This document shows positions 9,101-16,900 of a DNA stretch of 48,411 nucleotides, piece by piece; the first letter of the stretch is position 1; each line of letters opens with the position of its first letter. This DNA comes from a virus. The stretch is taken from positions 1-48,411 of IMG/VR virus record IMGVR_UViG_3300021085_000054; one strand, 5' to 3'. The notes under the pieces are model-generated. The model made no database searches, was not told the origin of the DNA, and worked only from the letters and a program-made list of their open reading frames with translations. Position numbers and translations under genes: made by a program.

Positions 9101-11692
9101 GATTTAGCAAACAGAGTGCAAATAGCATTAGGGCAAATGGGCCCAGAAGGTAATACAAGAGGCATGAATATAAAAGGGTCTAATTTTGATGTAATACTTA
9201 TACAAACTAGAGAAGGTTTTAATAAAGCAGAGCAAGGTGCAAGAGCGTTTGCAGTAGCCCATGAGATAGGTCATTCTTTTGTATATCAAGAATTAGACCG
9301 TAGTTTAAAAAATTCTAAGCTTAGACAGGGTTTACTCGATGCTTATAATACTGAAAGAGAAACTAATGATACCGCCCAGTATACAAATGATGACCAAGGT
9401 TTTAATGAGTGGATGTCAGATCAAGTAGGTTCTTATTTAATTGACGAAACAAAAAAAGCGCAGAATCAAACAGATTCTTTCTTTAAAAGAATAGCAGGTA
9501 AGATAAAAGCTTTTGTAAAAGAGTTTAGTAATTTTGCAAAAAGAAGATATGGGACAGACCCTGCTTTTGCTGATTATGTAACAGAGTTAAAAAGAATTAA
9601 TACTGACCCTGGGCACTTTATGACCAAGTATTTAGCTAGTGCACAAATAGAAGAAACAATAGAAAAGATAGGTAAGGAAATACCATTGGGCGATCCTAAG
9701 GCCCCACAAAAAATACAACAAACTGTAAACAGACTAAAAGAAACAGGAAATATTGTTGGGGCAGGCGAGTTTCTAAAGACAGTATTGTTTGCTAAAGACA
9801 ATTTACTTAGGGGTTATGGTAAGCCAGGTATAGCTTTAGCTCAAATGTTCAGGGGACAATCCCAAAGTCAGGAAGCTACGGGTTTATTAACAGCTTATGT
9901 GACAAAGGCTAGAGCAGCTATGAATGAGGTACAGGGTATTTTAGGCGTAACCAAATCGGGCGATATGACACAAGATAAAATGAATATACTTCTAGAAGCA
10001 GAATCTAACGTTGCTACAAACCAACTAAAAACTCCTGAAGCTAAAAGAATAAGAGAATGGCTTGAAGAATATTATACAAAAGAAGATTTAAAAGAATTAG
10101 GCATAGATAAACTTTCTAATTTCTTTCCTCGTTCTTTAGCGATTAACGAAATAGCTGGAGATGATGGCAAGAAACAATCCTTAGTAGAATTATTAATGGA
10201 ATTTAACCCAGGTCTTTCTGAATCTGAAGCTAATTTAAGTGTTGAAATAACTCTTTCAGATGCTACTAACGAAATAGAATTAGCAGCTCTAAAAGAAGCA
10301 GAAGAGCTAGGCACAGTAGAAGAAACTTTAGCAGAGTTAAAAAAACAAAGAAACCTACCTAGCTATGCTAGATATTCTTTAGGCTTAGCCAAAGCTAGAG
10401 TAAAACTATACTCTAGAATTCCTACTCAACGTCTAAGAGATATAAAAGTTTTAGAAGACCCCCATAGGGCTTTACAAAAATATGTAGATAACACTCTAAA
10501 AAAATCAGAGCTAAATAAAAGGGGGGGACCACAAAAAATAGAAGAATTGTTAAAGGAAATAAAAGACCCTAAACAACGTGAACAGGCAACAAAAACAGTT
10601 ATGGCTATGATGGGCAAAGTAGAGCCAATATCTAACGGTATGTTTAGAGGAGCCAACCAAGTAGGTTTAGCTTTTAACGTAGGTACTCTTTTAACGTTTG
10701 CTACTTTTGCTTCCTTTCCAGATTTAGCAGGGCCGATACTGAGATCCAAAGACTTTGGGGCTTTGCGTACTGCTAGTAAAACAATATTTAGTATGATTAA
10801 AGATAAAGAAGAAGCCGCACAACTTGCTAAAGATATAGGAGTTGTAGGTATCGACGCTATGATGGAAACTTTTGTAGGCGCTGGAGAGTTAGACTACACA
10901 AGCGAAGGTACAAAAAAAGCTACAAATAAGTTCTTTAGGCTTATAGGCTTAGAACAATTTACTAGGTTTACTAGAATCTTTGCAGCAGGTATGGGCAAAA
11001 CGTTTTTACTAGACAACGGTAAAAAAGCTGCTGCCGGAGATCAGAAAGCGGTAAGGTATTTAAAAGAGTTAGGTTTAACAGCAGAAGAAGTAAACTCTTG
11101 GGCTGGCGGTAACATAAACGAAGCTGGCAATGAAAAAATAAAATTAGCATTAGCTAGGTTTGTAGATGAATCCATAGTAAGACCTAACGCTGCAGAAAGG
11201 CCGACTTGGGCTTCAGACCCTAGATTTGCTTTAGTATGGCAACTTAAATCTTTCTTTTACGCTTATGGTAAAACTATCGTGGGTGGTTCTATGAATGAAA
11301 TGCAAAGTAGGTATACAGAAGCTGGTTTAAAAGGCGCAGCCGTACCTTTGTTTTTAGGAGCTGCAACTTTATTACCTTTAACTATGTTAGGTTTCGATTT
11401 GCGTGAAAGATTTAAAGTTGGTTTAGCATGGGTGTTACCAGGCGTAAGCCCAGAAGATAAAGATTATAGAAGGTCTCAGCAAATGGATTGGGGCGAATAT
11501 AGTACAGAAATTATAGATAGATCAGGGGTACTTGGTCCTTTTACTTTAGCTTTACCTTTATTTATGTCGGAAAAAAGGTATGGAGATCCACTGTGGGTAG
11601 GACCTCTTGGCCCAACTGTAGAAAAGGGGTATGATTTATTTACAGGAGATTTAAACCTAAAAGACTTAACTCCTCTTTATAACAATTTATAG
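6152..11692 (+). CDS. Giant virion ejection protein with HExxH metallopeptidase domain
   Basis: An 1846-residue protein starting at GTG 6152, with AGAGGA five bases before it and a 29-base overlap with the previous gene. Seen directly: hydrophobic glycine/alanine-rich stretches at about residues 130-160 (VGAGVGAGVTAAVG-like), 360-385 and 1730-1750, any of which could cross a membrane; and HEIGH at residues 1037-1041, followed by FNEWMSDQ with a glutamate at 1086. That spacing is compatible with a gluzincin-type zinc site: two His plus a downstream Glu. Long helical, charged regions lie between. The C-terminal 250 residues (including WQLKSFFYAYGKTIVGG) resemble the terminal part of giant N4-like virion proteins. 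Likely role: injected with DNA, forming or clearing a channel through the envelope. Peptidase activity is inferred from the motif. Confidence 0.75.
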   Translation: MISEKRLKNNVAGSLADTDPVPSGAVASSLADAPAAPEIQPLDDPIRLFKAAVATGVSNTAAQVSNFNASLASLMGNEYAMQDSLNEAQRIQASGAYYLADAENFEQFLDQPTFSGFINQAIQATGQFVPSAVASIGLAMTGAGVGAGVTAAVGRKVGTNALKKTIIPQSIAADATTKKEVQTVINKYVGIQSAKANNKKTGLTMKPEEMKMIDNLYAHIRKKRIGTAAKAGALTGAGSQEQVMGQGIAFGTYAEQGMTGADSAFKSGLQGLGFAAIGLGSEVAVAKSVGNVIKSRQPKGINTFQDAPIMSKRSRIAQVAGTTAVAEGLAEAGQEELSVQQKFRIDEDYTRSMANLDRANALFAGFFGGIGVGTAIGTPSAIAGKSYDMTKQGYEIRAQADFDARVGTVLPESKDSLLDQFEAMDLSSINKDAVWVVEANRKTMGEIESDLQNKYPTMEVVDINKVGTLYTTNPEKAESFANVMSSNVLNTDLLDGWLANNLGYTRARAAGDTIAVSVVSPKGNVIWEQSVTREGEADAIAAGEAVANKTPGYEVKSRPLEDVVGERMQDEGLDENEQQDSFMNEEQELANLYNITEEPTPVEEGRGSFLNPITPRQSKKNKARKQVWAIPSTDITYDGGLVEEAKALVPEQFEREFEDNVNRKRYSESLLKSFVAENVNDTTGAFYKINENTDRGGFNLIKYNMGYQGGVSQPSTVDITKSINLAKKRGYGSRFQIETPESKGPQNIDMPTLVNQGRVLARRYKEPASPGDLGSALSGFAFILGAMEGNYSLTYDGKLISDETLKDPGAFIYTKNKGKDKYTLQDLQRGQQSSVTTKEFDPSFDPNTDISSQEQNRSRKVSRPLENEQGEVLSGPNVATEVTVGQGKVEVGETEGATEPTPDQRAEDEYNRRLFKNPYAKGSSKPGGPKPGISFTSTVEQHLDATFIQDFKRIAATKLGLNRSYKVFSTTEDITSEALEGDTDLANRVQIALGQMGPEGNTRGMNIKGSNFDVILIQTREGFNKAEQGARAFAVAHEIGHSFVYQELDRSLKNSKLRQGLLDAYNTERETNDTAQYTNDDQGFNEWMSDQVGSYLIDETKKAQNQTDSFFKRIAGKIKAFVKEFSNFAKRRYGTDPAFADYVTELKRINTDPGHFMTKYLASAQIEETIEKIGKEIPLGDPKAPQKIQQTVNRLKETGNIVGAGEFLKTVLFAKDNLLRGYGKPGIALAQMFRGQSQSQEATGLLTAYVTKARAAMNEVQGILGVTKSGDMTQDKMNILLEAESNVATNQLKTPEAKRIREWLEEYYTKEDLKELGIDKLSNFFPRSLAINEIAGDDGKKQSLVELLMEFNPGLSESEANLSVEITLSDATNEIELAALKEAEELGTVEETLAELKKQRNLPSYARYSLGLAKARVKLYSRIPTQRLRDIKVLEDPHRALQKYVDNTLKKSELNKRGGPQKIEELLKEIKDPKQREQATKTVMAMMGKVEPISNGMFRGANQVGLAFNVGTLLTFATFASFPDLAGPILRSKDFGALRTASKTIFSMIKDKEEAAQLAKDIGVVGIDAMMETFVGAGELDYTSEGTKKATNKFFRLIGLEQFTRFTRIFAAGMGKTFLLDNGKKAAAGDQKAVRYLKELGLTAEEVNSWAGGNINEAGNEKIKLALARFVDESIVRPNAAERPTWASDPRFALVWQLKSFFYAYGKTIVGGSMNEMQSRYTEAGLKGAAVPLFLGAATLLPLTMLGFDLRERFKVGLAWVLPGVSPEDKDYRRSQQMDWGEYSTEIIDRSGVLGPFTLALPLFMSEKRYGDPLWVGPLGPTVEKGYDLFTGDLNLKDLTPLYNNL

Positions 11693-11704
11693 GTATAATC
11701 AGTT

Positions 11705-12079
11705 ATGGCATATTCAGACACAATAAAATTAGTAGTAGGAGATACTCTCCCAGAACTAACATTTAAGCTAAAAGACAGCAACACTGCAGCATCAGGACAA
11801 ACACTTGATGTAGAAAATGAAACTACTTGGGCTGCTATTGATCTATCAAGTGGAAGCGTTAAATTTCGTATTAGAGAAGTAGGACAAACTACAGTACTAC
11901 AAACAATCACCGCTACCATTACAAATGCAAGCGGGGGCGAATGTGCTTTAACTTTCCCTACAGGAACTTGGACTGCAGCGGGTACGTATGAAGGTGAACT
12001 AGAGTTTACTAAATCAAACGGACAAATCCAAACAGTACAAGACCTAGTGAAGTTTAAGGTTCGTGACGATTTTGATTAA
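11705..12079 (+). CDS. BppU-like (baseplate upper protein N-terminal) beta-sandwich protein
   Basis: A 124-residue all-beta protein. The order GDTLPELTFKL, then VKFRIRE, then GECALTFPTGTW, then AGTYEGELEFT, then the closing VKFKVRDDF is the pattern of the N-terminal domain of lactococcal-type baseplate upper proteins (BppU family), which links receptor-binding proteins to the tail. Here it stands alone as a short gene, not fused to a longer protein. The next gene's ATG overlaps its stop (TAATG). It probably anchors fibres or the repeat protein that follows. Family assignment is from pattern memory. A TATAAT lies just before the start but has no -35 partner. Confidence 0.6.
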   Translation: MAYSDTIKLVVGDTLPELTFKLKDSNTAASGQTLDVENETTWAAIDLSSGSVKFRIREVGQTTVLQTITATITNASGGECALTFPTGTWTAAGTYEGELEFTKSNGQIQTVQDLVKFKVRDDFD

Positions 12080-13506
12080 TGGCCTTTCGTGCAAAACTTA
12101 GTTATGTAGATCTAAAAGCGTCCGTCTCTTTTTCTGAGGTTAGGATAGTAGTATCGCAAGTTGATACTCGCACTAGTCTTAATTTTACTTCTCCTAAAAG
12201 CTCCATACACAGCCAGCTATTACAGACAATAGTTGAATACGTTAACCTTAACTCTTTAGTTAGTTATGTAAATTTATCTGCAGTAGATGTGCTGTTAGAT
12301 GCTGATAGTAAGAACTTATATTTCATACCGCAAAATAACTCGCCTAACGCTGTAACTCTTACAATGTTAGAGGACACAGCACTAGAAGTAGGTAAGTCTC
12401 TAGTTGACACCCCAGTCATACAAGATATTCCAGAACTTCTTGTAGGTAAGACTATTAGCGATTCTTTAGATTTTAGCGAAGTCATAAACATACTAATAAC
12501 ATTCCTACGTGAGTTTGATGATACTTTTGCTTTTACAGATACAACATCTCTATCTGTACAGCCATCATACTCAGACACTTTTAGTTTTACAGATGCTACT
12601 AGTCTTAATTTAAGTAACATATATACAGACACTTTTAGTTTTGCAGATAGTGACTTTAAAGGTATTAACAAAGGTGTATTAGATACTCCTACCCTATCTG
12701 ATATACAAACTGTTAGTTCTGGTATAAACAAAACAGATACTTTTAGTTTTACAGATGCGCCTGCACTTAGTTTCGATGCTCTTTTGTCTACCGATGTAGC
12801 ACCATTATCAGATTTTCCTTCTCTACAACCAGAGTTAAATAAAACAGATAGTTTTGGTATAGGAGATGTATTTAGTCGTGTAGTTAGTTTCTCTAGATCT
12901 TTTGCAGACGCTATATCCCTAGATGACATTGCTTCTGTCAATGACCCCCTACAAACTGACGTAGATTCTGGCAAAACTAACGTTATTGGGTTTGCAGATG
13001 AGCATTCGTACACATTTGCTAAGCTGCTAAGCGACACGTACGGGTTTACAGACCTACCTGCTATAGAGGCTATAAAGCCTTTTAGCGATAGTTTTGCGTT
13101 TGCAGACACAGAAATTTTAAGTTTTACTAAAGGAGTAACAGACACATCGACCTTAACGGATACAGAAGAGCTTGACCTAGGTTTAGGTAAAACAGACAAC
13201 TTTAATTTTACGGACGCGGCTAATTTAGCTGTAGCTACTATACACGCAGATAATTTTAGTTTTACTGATAATGAGACACTCGCTTTTACAAAAGGTCTAT
13301 CAGACACTCCGACACTAAGTGATACGCAGTCTATATCCCAGAACCTTGGTAAATCTGATATCTTTTCGGTTTCTGAAGCATTATCGTTAACTCTTGGCAA
13401 TTCCCATACAGATAGTGCTACAATATCAGAAGTTATAAATATTGTTACCGTTCAAAGCCATAGCGTTTTTAACGCAGCGGGACTAAATATCGGGACACTA
13501 AACTAG
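12079..13506 (+). CDS. Virion-associated protein built of 18-residue repeats (putative beta-solenoid)
   Basis: A 475-residue protein, cysteine-free as far as I can see. A leading domain of about 105 residues is followed by some 19 copies of a degenerate unit near the consensus D-[TS]-F-x-F-[TA]-D-x-x-x-L. Units start at residues 110, 128, 148, 166, 184, 202, 220, 239, 257, 271, 301, 319, 337, 355, 373, 391, 409, 427 and 445, so from 301 the period is exactly 18. An 18-residue period suits one coil of a beta-solenoid, making an elongated spike or fibre plausible. It overlaps the BppU-like gene by one base and precedes the fibre genes. Calcium binding by the many aspartates is possible but untested. 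No named family is recognised. Confidence 0.7.
   Translation: MAFRAKLSYVDLKASVSFSEVRIVVSQVDTRTSLNFTSPKSSIHSQLLQTIVEYVNLNSLVSYVNLSAVDVLLDADSKNLYFIPQNNSPNAVTLTMLEDTALEVGKSLVDTPVIQDIPELLVGKTISDSLDFSEVINILITFLREFDDTFAFTDTTSLSVQPSYSDTFSFTDATSLNLSNIYTDTFSFADSDFKGINKGVLDTPTLSDIQTVSSGINKTDTFSFTDAPALSFDALLSTDVAPLSDFPSLQPELNKTDSFGIGDVFSRVVSFSRSFADAISLDDIASVNDPLQTDVDSGKTNVIGFADEHSYTFAKLLSDTYGFTDLPAIEAIKPFSDSFAFADTEILSFTKGVTDTSTLTDTEELDLGLGKTDNFNFTDAANLAVATIHADNFSFTDNETLAFTKGLSDTPTLSDTQSISQNLGKSDIFSVSEALSLTLGNSHTDSATISEVINIVTVQSHSVFNAAGLNIGTLN
12406..13464 (+). repeat. 54-base-period degenerate coding repeats (18 residues each)
   Basis: This is the DNA footprint of the repeat units in the 475-residue protein. 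Adjacent copies share segments such as ACACTTTTAGTTTTACAGAT (around 12577 and 12736) with changes in between. Most units are 54 bases apart; irregular spacings occur near the units at residues 148, 239, 271 and 301. Divergence shows that the array is old and under protein-level selection, not a recent duplication. Confidence 0.8.
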
Positions 13507-13514
13507 GAGAAACT

Positions 13515-13940
13515 ATGATAAACGACGGTTTAATTTTAAAAGGTAAGTTAGCTATCGCTTTAAATGGCGAAACAGTTAAAGAAGTTGACAACCTTGTTGT
13601 TACCGCAGGTAAAGGGTTTGTAGCCTCAAGAATGAAAGATGCTACTACTACTGCAATGACACATATGGCTATTGGAACAGGATCTACTGCAGCAGCAGCT
13701 AGTAATACTGCTTTAGGAAGTCAGTCAGCTAGAACTACTTTAACTTCTACAACTGTTAGCGGAGCGGATATTACTTACGTAGATACTTTTCCAGCAGGAA
13801 CAGGTACAGGAGCTATAACAGAAGCAGGCTTATTTAATGCTTCATCAAGCGGTACTATGCTTTGCAGAACTGTATTTCAAGTTGTAAACAAAGGCGCGTC
13901 TGACTCAATGACAATTACCTGGACTGTAACAGTTTCTTAA
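13515..13940 (+). CDS. Small fibre- or tail-associated structural protein
   Basis: A 141-residue protein with AGGAGA four bases before its ATG. It contains MTHMAIGTGSTAAAASNTAL, a TFPAGTGTGAITEAGLFN segment and a terminal VVNKGASDSMTITWTVTVS. This pattern occurs repeatedly in tail-fibre or tail-associated proteins of many phages: a threonine/glycine-rich beta domain with an A-I-T-E-A-G-L-F motif. It is likely a structural adaptor or short fibre at the tail tip. It lies directly upstream of the first giant fibre. Function is inferred from family and neighbours. Confidence 0.65.
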   Translation: MINDGLILKGKLAIALNGETVKEVDNLVVTAGKGFVASRMKDATTTAMTHMAIGTGSTAAAASNTALGSQSARTTLTSTTVSGADITYVDTFPAGTGTGAITEAGLFNASSSGTMLCRTVFQVVNKGASDSMTITWTVTVS

Positions 13941-13957
13941 TTTTTAAGGAGTAACCT

Positions 13958-16900
13958 GTGGCAGTTGTTTTTAAGAACAATGCAAAAACAACCCTTGCAT
14001 CTAGCCTAACATCTTCGGCTACTTCGGTAACAGTCGCGGATGGTAGCGCTTTTCCTTCCCTTTCTGGTGGCGATACATTTTTTTGTACATTTGATAATGG
14101 CACTAATGTAGAGGTTGTTAAAGTTACTGCTAGAAGTAGTAACACGCTTACAATTGTCAGGGCCCAGGACGACACTACTGCACGTGCATTTTCTACCGGT
14201 GCTGTAGCAGAACTAAGACTTACCGCCGGGATCCTAAACTTATTCTCCCAAACAGGCGTAGCCGTAACCGATGAAATAGAAGCCTACCTAGATGCCAACG
14301 GCACAACCTTCCCAGACAATGTAAAAGCTCAGTTTGGTGCAGGTAATGATTTACAGATTTACCATGATGGTACAAATTCATATCTTAAAAATAATAATGG
14401 TGATTTATACATTAGACAAAATACAAATGATAAAGACGTTGTTATACAAAGCGACAATGGTAGTGGCGGTCTATCAGCTTACTTTAGAGCAGATGGCTCT
14501 ACTGGTGAAACTATCTTGTATCACTATGGTTCACAAAAAATTTCAACAAAATCCTCAGGCATAGACGTAACAGGAACAGTAACTACTGATGGTATGACAT
14601 CATCACAAAATATAACTGTTAACTCAGCTTCAGGAAGTGTAGATGCAAGACTTGCATTTAACAATTCAGTTAAAAATGCTTGGATAGGTATTCCTTCATG
14701 GGATGACGATTCATTAAGAATATATGGTACTAGCCCAACATCAGGAAATACTAATGAACCTGCGGCAATGTATAGAGATGGTGCTTGGAGTTTTTGGACT
14801 GACTATAACAATACATCAGGAAATGGCTCTACATCTACAGCATTATTTATATCTACTGGTGGTTCTGTAAATGTTGGTAGAGGTGATATTCAAATAAATG
14901 GCACAACTGTTATAAATTCAGCAAGAAACTTTACAGCCTATGGAAGATTAACTTTTAGTTACAACAGTCATTATTTTGAAGCAGGTACAAACTCAGTATC
15001 TTTTAAAAATAGTAGTGGGAGTTCATATTGGACTTCAAATAACACAGTCTTTAATTTTAATACTGACTTAACATTAAATAATGCACACATTAGACATAAC
15101 AATACAACTTTTGGAACTTATGATTGGTTAGTAAATCAAGCAGATAGTGGTAAATTTATTGTAACTGTTTCAGGCACAGGCGGTGCTGAAATGGAACTAT
15201 CATCAGATGGCTCTGATTATACTAATGCTATTTTGAATGTAGGTGGTCAAAAAGTTTTAACACAATCAGCAGGTATTAATCTCAATGGTGACTTAGGATT
15301 TAACGATGGCTATAAAGCTAAGTTTGGTGCAGGTAATGATTTACAAATTTATCATAATGGTATTACTAGCAATAGTAATATAGAAAATTACACAGGTGGT
15401 CTTTACATCACAAATTATGCTGATGACCAAGACATTGTATTTAGAAGTGATGATGGTAGTGGTGGTGTAGCAGAATATTTTAGGCTAGATGGAGGTAATG
15501 GTTATCTTATAACTAGCAAACATAATCAACATTTAGACAATGTTAAGTCTATGTATGGTGGCTCTAACGATTTACAAATTTACCATGATGGTTCTAACTC
15601 AAATTCTTTTGTTAAAAATAGTACTGGCATACTAAATATAGCATCTGATACTATTCATTTAGAAAGAGGTGATGGAACCGAAGTCTATCTTACAGCTTTC
15701 GCCAATGGTTCTGTATATCTTTATCACAATAATAATCCAAAACTACAAACAACCTCAACAGGCATAGACGTAACAGGAAACTTAATTGCTGATGGGGGAA
15801 CTATAGATGGAACATTTATTGTAGATGGTGGAACAGGTGTAAGTTCAACAGGTGTTTTAAATGTCAGACAAAGTGGTGATGGTCATGGTGATGGTATAGC
15901 TATAACAAGTAGTCATGCGACAAGTCATAGAATATGGAAAAATGCTTCAGGTGTATTAAATATAGGTAGTAGCAGTAATACAAACGCTTTTCAACAAGAT
16001 TTAACAGGGAATATCACAATAGAAGGAACAGTTACAACAAGTGATGCACTAAAAATAGTTAATAGCACAACATCTAACATATCTTTAATGGAAGATGGAA
16101 GTTCAGGTGCAGATATAAAATATATTGGCAGTAATAATAATTTTGTAATTGCTACAGGTACAGGTGGTGCTGGTTCACAAACACAAAGATTATCTATACA
16201 AAGAGATACAGGAGACATATCCTTCTATGAAGACACAGGCACAACCGCTAAATTCTTTTGGGATTCCAGTACTGAAAGACTAGGAATAGGAACAACTACA
16301 CCAGATACCGGGCTTGATATAGAAACGACTACCGGTATAAGAATAAAACAAAATGATCAAATAGATAGTCCTCCAGGTAATTCAGAAAACTTTTATCAAG
16401 GACTAGCATTTATTAATCAAAGTAGTAATACTCAGGCGTATAGTATGGGCTATGGCTTTGGAGGTCGGTTTGCATTAAACTATTTTGATGGTACAGCTAC
16501 ATATTCAAGAATTATGTCTGTTTCAAATTCAGGTAACTTAGCAGTTGAAGGAAGTGTTGCTACAGGGTCTTTTGTATTACCAGATGCTACAGGAACATCA
16601 GGGCAGTTATTAAAATGGCCTAGTTCCGGAACTACTTTGGAGTGGGCAGACGATACAGGAACAACTATAAATAATAATGCTAATAATAGAATTATAACAG
16701 GTAGTTCTACAGCAAATACATTAGAAGCTGAATCTACACTTACTTGGGATGGATCTACTTTAACAGCAAATACAGAAAATGCTGAACTGCAATTAGTTGA
16801 TACATCTTCAGGCAATACAACAAGCATTTTATCTAATAATTTTGATACTACTATAAAAGCAGATGGTCGTATATTTTTTAGAGCAGGTGGTTCAACTGAC

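Noticed and set aside
11694-11699. TATAAT just before the BppU-like gene
   Set aside because: There is no -35-like hexamer 15-19 bases upstream, and initiation would fall at or after the start codon.
12264-13400. A 378-codon open frame on the minus strand opposite the repeat protein
   Set aside because: Its length is explained by the regular coding repeats on the plus strand, which keep the opposite frame open. It has no ribosome site and runs against the whole arm.
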